From: Rhizobium laguerreae
GTDB lineage: Bacteria; Pseudomonadota; Alphaproteobacteria; Rhizobiales; Rhizobiaceae
DNA: 64,000 nucleotides
Direction of reading: 5' to 3'
Assembly (NCBI RefSeq): GCF_002008165.1
Contig: NZ_MRDM01000020.1
Coordinates: forward strand, 62,001 to 126,000
In this document: positions 47,517 through 55,531 of the stretch, in pieces
Position numbering within the stretch: position 1 is the first letter of the stretch
Layout of the letters: the number at the start of each line of letters is the position of its first letter
Translations under genes and position numbers: made by a program
The notes under the pieces: generated by a model
What the model was told of the DNA's origin: nothing
Databases searched by the model: none
Seen by the model: only the letters and a program-made list of their open reading frames with translations

Positions 47517-48059
47517 ATGACCAACGACACGCAGACAGTACCCGAACGGCTGGTTGCCTTCCTGCCGAACCTCAGGCGTTTTGCGATCTCGCTGTGCCGT
47601 TCCCGGGAATTGGCAGACGACCTTGTACAGATGGCCTGCGAGCGCGCTATCCTCGCAGCCGATAGCTTTGTACCCGGCAGCCGGTTCGATGCCTGGATGT
47701 TCCGCATTCTGCGCAATTTGTGGATCGACCACCTGCGCCGCCAGAAAACGGCCGGCCCCCAAGGAGATCTGGAGGATGCGCGCGATGTGTCGATTCCCTC
47801 CGGCGAGGCTGCATCGCTTGCGCGCATGGATCTGCTCGAAGTGACCGCCGCCCTCCAAAAGCTGCCGGCCGAACAGCGTGAAGTGCTGGTGCTTGTCTGC
47901 GTTGAGGAGTTCAGTTACCGCGATGCCGCCGAGGTTCTCGCTATCCCGATCGGCACGGTGATGAGCAGGCTTGCCCGCGCACGGAAAAATCTGATGGAGC
48001 TGACGGGAATAAGTTTTGACGAGAGACGTTCGCCCGATTCGAAAGGCGGCGTTCTATGA
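47517..48059 (+). CDS. ECF-type RNA polymerase sigma factor
   Basis: A 180-residue sigma-70 relative. Region 2 includes ELADDLVQMACERAI and SRFDAWMFRILRNLWIDHLR, and region 4 has LPAEQREVLVLVCVEEFSYRDAAEVL ending in GTVMSRLARARKNL. Region 3 is missing, as in all ECF factors. The ATG at 47517 was chosen; a GTG at 47502 is possible. The anti-sigma gene overlaps it by 4 bp. The divergent subtilase gene 119 bp away is a candidate target. Confidence 0.91.
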   Translation: MTNDTQTVPERLVAFLPNLRRFAISLCRSRELADDLVQMACERAILAADSFVPGSRFDAWMFRILRNLWIDHLRRQKTAGPQGDLEDARDVSIPSGEAASLARMDLLEVTAALQKLPAEQREVLVLVCVEEFSYRDAAEVLAIPIGTVMSRLARARKNLMELTGISFDERRSPDSKGGVL

Positions 48060-48787
48060 GCAAGAAAGATTTTGACGATGAAACATTGATGGCATTTGCC
48101 GATGGCGAACTGGACGAGACGCAAAGCCGCGCGCTGGAAGAGGCACTTGCTAGCAACGAGGCGCTCTGCGAACGCCTCGCCGTCTTCCTCGACAGCCGCC
48201 AGTTGGTGGGTGACGCGCTGAAACCCCTGATCGACGAGCCGGTGCCTGAGGCGTTGCTTGCTTCGGTCCACAGGATGGCGGATGAGGTACGGCACCAAAA
48301 GCCGCAGGATAACGTCGTTTCCTTCCGTCCAAAACAACAGCAGCAGACGATGCGGCGCTGGCTCGTGCCGGTCGCGGCAAGTCTTGTGGCGATCGTGACC
48401 GGCGTTGTCGGTTTTACGCTGGGCCGCATAAACCCGTCTGCATCGAATTCCGGCGCAGAGATCGCCGCTGTCCTCGACCGCGAGGTGTCTGGCCGGGACG
48501 TGACGCTGTCTTCCCCGGAAACCGTGCTGCATGTCGTCGCCTCATTCCGCGATGAACGCGGCGAACTCTGCCGCGAATATGAGCTGAAGCAACCGAAAAG
48601 CAGCACCCTCACCGTCGCTTGCCGGCAGAACGGCGTCTGGGCGACGCGGCTCGCACTAACATCTGCGAAAGCCGACGGATACGTCCCTGCCTCGTCACAG
48701 GAGACGATCGACGCCTATCTGGCCTCGATCCAGGCTGGGGCACCACTTTCGCCTGAGGAGGAACGAGAGGTTCTGGCCCCTGAATGA
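48056..48787 (+). CDS. Membrane anti-sigma factor
   Basis: A 243-residue protein with the usual N-terminal anti-sigma domain (DDETLMAFADGELDE), a single membrane helix near residues 100-125 (WLVPVAASLVAIVTGVVGFTLG) and a periplasmic C-terminal domain with two cysteines (ELCREYEL and VACRQNGVW). No zinc-binding HxxxCxxC is present. It overlaps the sigma factor gene by 4 bp and should hold the sigma factor inactive until an envelope signal arrives. Confidence 0.87.
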   Translation: MSKKDFDDETLMAFADGELDETQSRALEEALASNEALCERLAVFLDSRQLVGDALKPLIDEPVPEALLASVHRMADEVRHQKPQDNVVSFRPKQQQQTMRRWLVPVAASLVAIVTGVVGFTLGRINPSASNSGAEIAAVLDREVSGRDVTLSSPETVLHVVASFRDERGELCREYELKQPKSSTLTVACRQNGVWATRLALTSAKADGYVPASSQETIDAYLASIQAGAPLSPEEEREVLAPE

Positions 48788-48858
48788 ATATTTGCCATCA
48801 TCGGGAATAAGTCCTTCCGGGCGCCGTTCATCCCGCATCGATTGACGGGAGAACCGCG

Positions 48859-49575
48859 ATGACAATGGCCTTTTTGAATAAACCGCAGCCCGGATTGACA
48901 TTTCTCTGCCGCAAGGAGGACGAGGGGGTTATCCCCGCTCCCGTGCGCGCCAAGACGGCGCTGCCCGACTGGTTCCGCAGGCTGCCTGCCGTCGATGAGG
49001 CGCATGTCTCATCCAACAACAGCGGCTTGACCGTGAAGCGTTGCATGCCCTTCCTCGACGCGATGGCGACGGGCTGGGTGATCGGGCTGGCGGCAAGCGT
49101 ACGCATGGAAATCTCCGACAATGGCAAAACGGTCGATTGCGGTTGGGATTTCGACCGCACGCTCGTCAGCAACCATGCCAGCCATCAGGTTGCCGGCAAT
49201 CCGCGCGAGCCGCTGCCGCCGTGCAAGTTCCACAATTATTGGACCATCCGTACGCCGCCCGGCTGGAGCTGCCTGTTCGTGCCGCCGCTCAATCGACCGA
49301 ATGGCGTCTTCGAGGTCGTTGCCGGGGTCGTGGATACCGACACGTACCAGTCGGAAATCCACTTCCCGTTCTTCGCCACCGGTGAGGACGGCCTGCATAT
49401 GCTGGAGCGCGGCACACCGATTGTCCAGGTCATTCCATTCCGCCGCGACGCATCCGACCTCGACGCCGACATCCGCACGGAAAACCCGGAGGAAGGCACC
49501 GTTCGCAAGACGATCCTGCGCAAGACACTCGCATCGGACGGCTGGTACCGCCGCTTCGCTCGCGCGCAGCGATAG
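48859..49575 (+). CDS. Conserved protein (DUF6065-like)
   Basis: A 238-residue soluble protein with no signal peptide. Conserved-looking parts are TALPDWFRRLPAVDE near residue 35, KRCMPFLDAMATGW, FHNYWTIRTPPGWSCLF, and near the end DGWYRRF. This pattern resembles DUF6065, a family of uncharacterised, cytoplasmic proteins; the name is from memory. It lies 71 bp after the anti-sigma gene with no terminator seen, so it may be part of the ECF regulon. Function unknown. Confidence 0.7.
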   Translation: MTMAFLNKPQPGLTFLCRKEDEGVIPAPVRAKTALPDWFRRLPAVDEAHVSSNNSGLTVKRCMPFLDAMATGWVIGLAASVRMEISDNGKTVDCGWDFDRTLVSNHASHQVAGNPREPLPPCKFHNYWTIRTPPGWSCLFVPPLNRPNGVFEVVAGVVDTDTYQSEIHFPFFATGEDGLHMLERGTPIVQVIPFRRDASDLDADIRTENPEEGTVRKTILRKTLASDGWYRRFARAQR

Positions 49576-49752
49576 TTTTTTGACACGGATTTCCGGTTCG
49601 CCGTCGCTGCCCATCGCAGCGGCGGTGCTTCCGCGTGTGTTGCGGATTCAAATTATCCTATTGAAAATATTTGTGTTTTTTGAGGAATAAACATCCCTCG
49701 CCGCCGTTTCTCCCTCGCAGCCAAGGAGGCTGTCACTCAAAGGAGAAACGTC

Positions 49753-50136
49753 ATGAAGAAGTTCATCGCAATCCTGAGCGCGTTCCTGGTGGTCGGTGCC
49801 GCGGCACCCGCGCCCGCCATCGCCGATGACCCGGTCACACGCCTTTTGCAGAAGATGACGCAAAGCAACAAGGCGAGCCACGCCCGCTATAACCGCGACC
49901 GGGACGATGACCGGCGCAGCAGCTGGAGTTCGAACCGCAACTCCAACAGTTCGTCGAACTCCTCCCGGAATTCCAACTCGAATTCCAACTCGAATTCCAA
50001 CTCGAATTCGAGCTCAAACAGCAGCTCCAATTCGTCGAGCAACTCCAACTCGAACAGTTCATCGAACTCTTCGAGCAATTCGAACTCGAATTCTTCCTCC
50101 AATTCCTCGTCAAATTCGTCCTCCGACGACGATTGA
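49753..50136 (+). CDS. Secreted Asn/Ser-repeat low-complexity protein
   Basis: A 127-residue protein. It has a signal peptide (MKKFIAILSAFLVVGAAAPA, cleavage near AIA-DD), a short charged segment (NRDRDDDRRSSW) and then a tract of about 65 residues made only of Asn and Ser with one Arg, ending in three Asp. The DNA uses mixed codons with tandem 12-bp units (see repeat entry), which argues that the Asn/Ser composition is selected. An AAAGGAGAAA ribosome site makes expression credible. It is presumably periplasmic or extracellular and disordered. Nothing similar is known to me by name. Confidence 0.78.
   Translation: MKKFIAILSAFLVVGAAAPAPAIADDPVTRLLQKMTQSNKASHARYNRDRDDDRRSSWSSNRNSNSSSNSSRNSNSNSNSNSNSNSSSNSSSNSSSNSNSNSSSNSSSNSNSNSSSNSSSNSSSDDD
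49969..50004 (+). repeat. Tandem 12-bp repeat inside the Asn/Ser tract
   Basis: Three perfect head-to-tail copies of AATTCCAACTCG encode Ser-Asn pairs. Further imperfect copies lie either side. Units in multiples of three keep the frame, so the tract can expand or contract by slippage without breaking the protein. Confidence 0.85.
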
Positions 50137-50198
50137 GGCTCAGTCTGAAACCCGAAAGGAGGGCGATCGTGGCCCTATATGCAATCGCCCCTCTGGAC

Positions 50199-50220
50199 CC
50201 CCACGCCAACCGGCGTGGGG
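50199..50220 (+). promoter_or_regulatory. Strong hairpin just upstream of the anion transporter gene
   Basis: CCCCACGCC and GGCGTGGGG form a perfect 9-bp GC-rich stem with loop AACC, ending only 8 bp before the ATG at 50229. It would hide the ribosome site. There is no T-run, so control of translation or mRNA end protection is more likely than termination. Confidence 0.6.
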
Positions 50221-50228
50221 ATCCCTCT

Positions 50229-51647
50229 ATGGCAACCGAGCGCACCGTGCCGCTTGCCCGCGTCAAGCAGATCGTCGCGGCGATCGTGCTCGCCTTCAGC
50301 GCCATGCTGATCTTCCTGGCGATCGACGATCTCACCCTGAAGATGCGGCTGACACTCGCCGTCTTCGTCGCATCGATCACCGCCTGGACCATCCTCGACC
50401 TGCCGGACACGCCCGTGGCGCTCGCCGCCGCCGCTCTTCTGCCGGTCGCCGGCGCGATTGACGAGGATGTGCTTTACCGCTCGCTCGGCAATGATATCGT
50501 TTGGCTGATGCTGGCGGCCTTCGTTGTGGCCGGCGTGCTGCGTCAGGTCGGCGTAATCGAACAAATTATCCGTCGGCTGCTCGCCCGGTTCGCCACCGTG
50601 CGAGGCTTGTTCTGGGCGCTGACGCTCTTGATCTTCGCCACCGCCTTCATCATCCCCTCGACCTCGGCGCGCGCCGCCATGCTGGCACCGGTCTATCTTG
50701 GTCTCGCCACCGCGATCGGCAATACGCGGGTCAACCGGGCGCTCGCGCTGCTCTTTCCCTCGGTCATCCTGCTCTCCGCCGGCGCTTCGCTGATCGGCGC
50801 TGGTGCCCACCTCGTCGCGGCCGGGATGATGGAGCGCCTGCAGGAGAAAGGGCCCGATTTCCTGGGCTGGATGGCGCTTGCCGGACCCTTTTCGCTGCTA
50901 TGCTCGCTGCTCGCCTGCGCCGTGCTGCTGCGTCTTTTTCTTACCCGCGAGGAGCGGGCGATAGCGATAGCCGAGCGCGACGCCGACGAGGCCCCGACCC
51001 CTTTGACACGCCAGCAATGGACCGTGCTCGCCGTGACCGGCGCGATGATCCTGCTCTTTGCAGCGCAGCCCATGCACGGCATCGGCATGCCGCTCATCGG
51101 CATCGCCGCTGCCCTGCTGTTGGCGAACCAAAAGGTCTCCGGCCTACCGCTGAAGGCGGCGCTCAAGAGCGTGGAATGGAACCTCCTGCTCTTCCTCGCC
51201 GGCACGCTCGTCATCGGCGAGGCGCTGTTGGAGACCGGCACCGCGAAAGTGCTGGCCGAGCGGATGGTCGACCTTGCCGGAAACAGCATCGCGGCATCGC
51301 CCGCACTCCTGGTCTTTTTCGCTGCCGTAGTCGCGACACTTTCCCACCTCGTCATCACCTCGCGCACGGCGCGGGCGACCATTCTCATACCTGCGCTTGC
51401 CCTGCCGGTCGCAGCCCTCGGTGTTGACCCGCTCAATCTCGTCATGGTCGTTACGTTGGCGAGCGGCTTTTGCCAAACGCTGATGGTCTCCGCCAAACCG
51501 GTAGCGCTATTCGGCGCGATAGATCCGCCCCCCTTCGGGCAGGCCGACCTGTTCCGGCTCGCCGGTTGGCTGATCGTGCCCTTCGTGGTGCTGCTGGTCA
51601 TCTTCGCCACACTCGTCTGGCCGCTGCAGGACCTGCCGCTGTACTGA
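50229..51647 (+). CDS. SLC13/DASS-type anion transporter
   Basis: A 472-residue protein with about eleven to twelve membrane segments. It has two repeat-like halves, each with a conserved Ser/Thr-rich re-entrant motif: AFIIPSTSARAAMLAPVYLG in the first half and SHLVITSRTARATILIPALA in the second. This is the pattern of divalent-anion:sodium symporters and sulfate/citrate relatives. The ATG at 50229 was chosen; an upstream TTG reading would include the hairpin. It is 146 bp upstream of a glycerate kinase gene, separated from it by a terminator. The substrate may be a C3/C4 acid. Confidence 0.83.
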   Translation: MATERTVPLARVKQIVAAIVLAFSAMLIFLAIDDLTLKMRLTLAVFVASITAWTILDLPDTPVALAAAALLPVAGAIDEDVLYRSLGNDIVWLMLAAFVVAGVLRQVGVIEQIIRRLLARFATVRGLFWALTLLIFATAFIIPSTSARAAMLAPVYLGLATAIGNTRVNRALALLFPSVILLSAGASLIGAGAHLVAAGMMERLQEKGPDFLGWMALAGPFSLLCSLLACAVLLRLFLTREERAIAIAERDADEAPTPLTRQQWTVLAVTGAMILLFAAQPMHGIGMPLIGIAAALLLANQKVSGLPLKAALKSVEWNLLLFLAGTLVIGEALLETGTAKVLAERMVDLAGNSIAASPALLVFFAAVVATLSHLVITSRTARATILIPALALPVAALGVDPLNLVMVVTLASGFCQTLMVSAKPVALFGAIDPPPFGQADLFRLAGWLIVPFVVLLVIFATLVWPLQDLPLY

Positions 51648-51671
51648 ACAGTTCGGATAGACAAAAGGGAG

Positions 51672-51695
51672 AGACCGCTGCGTGCGGTCTTTTTT
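51672..51695 (+). terminator. Intrinsic terminator after the anion transporter gene
   Basis: A perfect 7-bp stem (AGACCGC with GCGGTCT, loop TGCGT) is followed by a run of Ts. It ends the transporter transcript before the glycerate kinase gene. Confidence 0.88.
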
Positions 51696-51793
51696 ATTTA
51701 GTCGGCTAATTTATTTTTATAATGCTGGAATAGCCTCGGTCCTGTCCCGTTCCTCCCCTGTCACATCATTGTCATAGTAGAAAGGAACATCCC

Positions 51794-52975
51794 ATGTCGT
51801 TCACGGTTCTCGTCGCGCCCTCCGGTTTCAAGGAAAGTCTGTCGGCAGATCAGGCAGCGGATTGCATCGAAAGTGGCGTTCTGCGCGCCTTTCCCGGCCT
51901 TGCCGTCATCAAAACGCCTATGGTCGATGGCGGCGAGGGTTTCACCAAAGCGCTCATCAAGGCGACCGGCGGTACACTTCACCAGCTGACGGTGAGCGGC
52001 CCGGTCAACGAGCCGGTCGAGGCGCATTTCGGGTTCCTCGGCGGCAGCGACGAGCCGACCGCCGTCATCGAGATGGCCGCGGCCGCCGGGCTCAGCCTCG
52101 TGCCGCGCGACCGGCGCAATCCCTGCGTGACGACGAGTTATGGCGTTGGCGAACTGGTGCGTGCAGCGCTCGACCGAGGTGCACGCCGCATCCTTCTCGG
52201 CTGTGGCGATAGCGGCATCAACGATGGCGGCGCCGGCATGGCCGAAGCGCTCGGCATCCGTCTCCTCGACCAGGAAGGCAATCGCCTGCCCCACGGTGGC
52301 GCAGCGCTTTCCCGCCTCGCCGCCATTGATATGAGCGGCCGAGATCCTCGTCTTGAAGGCGTGCGCATCGATGCTGCCGTCAACTGGCACAATGTCCTCC
52401 TCGGTGAACGCGGTGTTGCGCGCATTTTCGGGCCGCAGAAGGGCGCAACGCCGATGCAGGTGGAACTGCTTGCTGCTGCCATGGAGACGTATGCCACCGC
52501 GATTCGGTGCACGACGGGCATCGATGTCGGCATGGCGCCCGGATCCGGCGCCTCCGGCGGGCTTGGTGCCGCGATACTCGGCCTCCTGGGCGGCAGATTG
52601 CATCCGCGTTACGACATCGTCATGCAGTATCTGGAGCTCGACCGGTTTATCGCACAGGCCGATTTGGTCATCACCGCGGAGGGCAGCCTTGACGGGCAAA
52701 CCCCATATGGAAAGGTGCCTGCCGAAGTGGCTGCACGGGCAAAAATTGCCGGAGTGCCCGTCATCGCACTCGCCGGCACCATTGGCAAAGGCGTACGCCT
52801 TAATTTCGAGCATGGCATTGATGCCTTTGCGTCGATCCTGAGCAGGCCCTGCTCGCTGGAAGACGCCATCTTCAGCGCCCCGAAACTACTCTCCCGAGCG
52901 GCAGAGGATGCAGTCCGCATGGTCATGGTGGGCATGAAGCTTGGGGGCACGCTGGCGCCAGGTGCCCGACCTTGA
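51794..52975 (+). CDS. Glycerate kinase (GlxK/GarK family)
   Basis: A 393-residue type I glycerate kinase. It begins TVLVAPSGFKESLSADQAA, has PMVDGGEGF, the nucleotide-site GCGDSGINDGG, then GIDVGMAPGSGASGGLGAA and ITAEGSLDGQTPYGK, all family signatures. It phosphorylates D-glycerate, usually to 2-phosphoglycerate in this family, feeding glyoxylate or hydroxypyruvate carbon into glycolysis. AAAGGAA precedes the start. It is convergent with repC, 42 bp between the ends. The upstream anion transporter could supply its substrate. Confidence 0.92.
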   Translation: MSFTVLVAPSGFKESLSADQAADCIESGVLRAFPGLAVIKTPMVDGGEGFTKALIKATGGTLHQLTVSGPVNEPVEAHFGFLGGSDEPTAVIEMAAAAGLSLVPRDRRNPCVTTSYGVGELVRAALDRGARRILLGCGDSGINDGGAGMAEALGIRLLDQEGNRLPHGGAALSRLAAIDMSGRDPRLEGVRIDAAVNWHNVLLGERGVARIFGPQKGATPMQVELLAAAMETYATAIRCTTGIDVGMAPGSGASGGLGAAILGLLGGRLHPRYDIVMQYLELDRFIAQADLVITAEGSLDGQTPYGKVPAEVAARAKIAGVPVIALAGTIGKGVRLNFEHGIDAFASILSRPCSLEDAIFSAPKLLSRAAEDAVRMVMVGMKLGGTLAPGARP

Positions 52976-53017
52976 GCAAGGGTAAAGGGGACAAAGTCAG
53001 CTTCTGCAAGCACCAAT

Positions 53018-54310
53018 TCATCCCGTCTTAGCTCTAATCGGCGAATTGCTGCGGGCAAGGGCCATCAACATTGGTCCGATGGCGAATTCGCCTTTCTCGG
53101 CGCGTCGCGTCAGGTCGCGCAGGTAACCGCCGGCGGAGTTGATGTGCCCTGCCCTTTCGAGAACGCAGGCCATGACGGTGGCCGCATTTTCAGGTCCCAT
53201 GATTTCGCAGGCCTGCTCATACGCCGATGGGCTGACGCCGAGCATCGAGCGAACGACCACAGCCGCGGCCATCAGCTCGCGCCATGTGCCGACCGAGCCC
53301 TGCGGTCCATAGGCTGCGATTTCCGGGCAGGCCTGCAACACCAGCCCCAGTGGGAAGGATTTGAGCGCGGCGCTGGCAGTGGGGGCAGAACTTGCGGCCG
53401 GCACACGCCCGTTCTTCTCTTCATCTTTCTGTATTCGGACTGTCGGTTCGGCCCGGCCCCCCGATCGTTCGTCCGCCGTTGCGTCCTGCTTCATTTCGGA
53501 AGCCGGTTCAAGTTCAATAATGGATTGTGGATTTGAATTCTGTATGTGCCGCTCATAATGTTGGGCATTGCCGCTATGATTTCGAGTTTTAACCTGCATT
53601 TCCAACTGATTGGTGATTTCTTCGCGCAGCAGCTCCAATTCGTCGAGTGCGGCTGCAACCTGTTCGGCGGAAGGCGACCGTGGCAGCCGCTCGACGACAT
53701 CGCGAAAATGCAGATGAACCCGGCTCCAATCGCCGGCGGCGCCCTCCTCCAATGCCATCTCGATGAGCTTGGCGACATCGCGCCGGCAAAGCGTCAGGCG
53801 TTCTCTGAGCCGCTGCAGGTGCAACCGTTCCGCAACCACCTCTGCCGCCAACCGCTCGATTTCCTCAGCACGCACCAGCAGCGGCGCCAGCGAAAAACCG
53901 AATGCCTCGCGGATCTCCCCACCCTGCTCCTTGCGGGCGTAGCGCTTGCCGTTCGGGCTGTCCTTGCGGATCAGCAGCCCGGCCTCGATGAGGGTCGCCA
54001 GGTGGCGACGGATCGTCTGCTCCGCCATTCCATGTGCGCGCAGCGAGAGCTGTGCATTGGAAGGGAACACCACGAGCCCGTTTTCCTCAGAGAGCTCCCC
54101 CTTGGGATGAAAGCTCAGCAAGGCGTTCAAGATAGCGAGCGCCCGGTCGGTGATGCCGAGCAGCGGCTTGGCCTCGCACAGGGCACGATAGAGTTTCCAC
54201 TTGTCGATAGATTGGCCGGGCTCGATTTCTCGAGCAGCCGCCTGGCTTGCTAACATGCCAAGCGTCATCGGCCGCCGCCCGAAGGGCGTCGTCACATTTC
54301 CGCTTTCCAT
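53018..54310 (-). CDS. repC: Replication initiator protein RepC
   Basis: A 430-residue RepC that opens with the very conserved MESGNVTTPFGRRPMTLGML. The N-terminal half holds the DNA-binding domain (FPSNAQLSLRAHGMAEQTIRRHL, a winged helix), with a coiled and charged linker in the centre and a conserved C-terminal end (GYLRDLTRRAEKGEFAIGPM). It initiates replication at an origin within its own gene. The start at 54310 follows AAGGCG; the TTG at 54328 is less likely. It is third in repABC, and antisense RNA between repB and repC should limit its translation. Confidence 0.96.
   Translation of the reverse strand: MESGNVTTPFGRRPMTLGMLASQAAAREIEPGQSIDKWKLYRALCEAKPLLGITDRALAILNALLSFHPKGELSEENGLVVFPSNAQLSLRAHGMAEQTIRRHLATLIEAGLLIRKDSPNGKRYARKEQGGEIREAFGFSLAPLLVRAEEIERLAAEVVAERLHLQRLRERLTLCRRDVAKLIEMALEEGAAGDWSRVHLHFRDVVERLPRSPSAEQVAAALDELELLREEITNQLEMQVKTRNHSGNAQHYERHIQNSNPQSIIELEPASEMKQDATADERSGGRAEPTVRIQKDEEKNGRVPAASSAPTASAALKSFPLGLVLQACPEIAAYGPQGSVGTWRELMAAAVVVRSMLGVSPSAYEQACEIMGPENAATVMACVLERAGHINSAGGYLRDLTRRAEKGEFAIGPMLMALARSNSPIRAKTG
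53490..53610. other. Probable oriV: AT-rich segment inside repC
   Basis: The centre of repC, encoding the weakly conserved linker, is clearly richer in A and T than the rest of the gene (for example TTCAATAATGGATTGTGG and the region around 53560-53600). In characterised repABC plasmids the replication origin maps to an AT-rich tract within repC, so this is the likely site. The boundaries are approximate. Confidence 0.5.
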
Positions 54311-54369
54311 TTTCTTCGCCTTCTTCAAGGCAAAAGATCGCGGCTCACCAAATTCGGTGCCAAAGACTC

Positions 54370-54398
54370 TTGACTATGATTCGCGGAAATGTGATTCT
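54370..54398 (+). promoter_or_regulatory. Promoter of the antisense RNA
   Basis: TTGACT at 54370-54375 and, 17 bp on, GATTCT at 54393-54398 point away from repC, on the plus strand. The position and direction fit the strong promoter of the repABC counter-transcribed RNA. Confidence 0.6.
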
Positions 54399-54403
54399 CT
54401 GGG

Positions 54404-54456
54404 TGTCTAGATCAGAGAGGGCTTCCGCGACGGCAACGTTCGGGGGCCTTTTCTTT
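54404..54456 (+). ncRNA. Counter-transcribed antisense RNA of repABC (incompatibility RNA)
   Basis: It lies in the repB-repC gap on the strand opposite to the rep genes. The transcript predicted from the promoter above would start near 54404 and end at a hairpin (GGCTTCCG at 54420-54427 with CGGGGGCC at 54441-54448, two G-U pairs) followed by TTTTCTTTT. That gives about 52 nt, close to the size known for such RNAs (about 50-60 nt). In repABC plasmids this RNA pairs with the repC leader and blocks RepC synthesis, so it sets copy number and incompatibility. Confidence 0.75.
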
Positions 54457-54459
54457 TGC

Positions 54460-55512
54460 TTATTGATCTCCGTTCTTGGTCAAACCCTGTGTCTTCTCGA
54501 ACGCCTCGTAGAGACGATCCAGATTGCTGGCGATGTAGGCTCCAAAGGCAGACGCCTTCTCCGCCTTCAACGCGATGGTGAACTGTTTCCCGTCATCCTT
54601 GATCTTCGCCTTGACCGCGCCGTCCTTGCGCTGCCAGGCGTGAGCGGCGGGCTGAATTGCCGCTATGGATGAGGCCTGTTGTTGCCTCCTACTGATGAAG
54701 GCAACCAGCATATCGAAGCGGGCATCCGGCTCCGCCGTCCCGAATTCCCCCGATCTGGTGAACTCGATCGCTCGTGCGGCAATGTTTTCGGTCTCGAATT
54801 TCACTGACAGATCGTGCCACCGATCACGGCCGGTGGTCTTGGCCGCACCGATCGCGGTCAGGACTTCGGCCGGGATCCGCCTGGTGACGGACAGCATCTT
54901 GGAAACCGTCGTCTTGTCGGCGCTGAGCGCGGACATGATTGTTTCCCTGTCGAAGCCCAACGCGTCGAGCTTGTCGGCAAACATGGTCCTCTCGATGAAG
55001 GAGAGATCGGCGCGTGCCGAATTCTCCTGGCCCTGCGCAATGACATGGTCGCGATCGTCGAGTTTCTTGACCACGGCACGGACAGGTCGGCCGAGTTCCT
55101 TGGCGGCCCGGGCGCGACGGTGGCCGAAGGCGATCTGATATCGGCCGTCCTTCTCAGGATGCGGCCGGACGAGGATCGGCGAATCCTGACCGCGCAACCG
55201 GATCGCCTCGACCAATTCGCGAAACTGTTCGTCGGTATGCGCCAGCCGGTCCGTTACGAAGGAATCTTCGATCAGGGCAGGGTCGAGATCAATCACCGTC
55301 TCACCGGTCGCCAGCTTTTCCTCGATCGCTTTGGCCGCATCGGCCTTGGCAGCCAGCGCATCGATACTGCGCGTCACGGCACCGAGAGCGCCGATTCCCT
55401 TATAGGTAATCTGCTGCTTCTCGTCCCTGTGGAGTGGTTCGTCCTGATCGTTTACCGCAGTAAACTTCTTGGAATCGTCCATCAGGCCCGAAAGGAGATT
55501 CTTACGCGCCAT
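54460..55512 (-). CDS. repB: Plasmid partitioning protein RepB (ParB-like)
   Basis: A 350-residue ParB-family protein. It has MARKNLLSGLM at the start, the ParB motifs GQDSPILVRPHPE and YQIAFGHRRARAAKELG, then the helix-turn-helix region (TIMSALSADKTTVSKMLSVTR) and a C-terminal dimerisation part. It binds parS sites, of which one lies inside its own 5' coding region and one just upstream. It follows repA by 42 bp and works with it in segregation. Confidence 0.95.
   Translation of the reverse strand: MARKNLLSGLMDDSKKFTAVNDQDEPLHRDEKQQITYKGIGALGAVTRSIDALAAKADAAKAIEEKLATGETVIDLDPALIEDSFVTDRLAHTDEQFRELVEAIRLRGQDSPILVRPHPEKDGRYQIAFGHRRARAAKELGRPVRAVVKKLDDRDHVIAQGQENSARADLSFIERTMFADKLDALGFDRETIMSALSADKTTVSKMLSVTRRIPAEVLTAIGAAKTTGRDRWHDLSVKFETENIAARAIEFTRSGEFGTAEPDARFDMLVAFISRRQQQASSIAAIQPAAHAWQRKDGAVKAKIKDDGKQFTIALKAEKASAFGAYIASNLDRLYEAFEKTQGLTKNGDQ
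55450..55465. promoter_or_regulatory. parS-like site inside the 5' end of repB
   Basis: GTTTACCGCAGTAAAC matches the repABC parS pattern GTTNNCNGCNGNNAAC at every fixed position. It lies about 50 bp inside the repB coding region, where it encodes part of FTAVN. Confidence 0.82.
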
Positions 55513-55531
55513 CAGCCAGCTCCTCGTCCCA

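Noticed and set aside
46087..47520. 477-codon open frame opposite the subtilase gene
   Set aside because: The minus strand carries an intact catalytic triad and signal peptide; the plus reading is compositionally biased and motif-free.
49887..50102. Open frame rich in Glu, Leu and Phe on the minus strand opposite the Asn/Ser tract
   Set aside because: It is simply the complement of the repeat; no start context and no non-repeat part of its own.
49930..50120. CRISPR-like tandem repeats
   Set aside because: The units are 12 bp or less, contiguous, in frame with a coding sequence and without spacers; it is a coding low-complexity tract.
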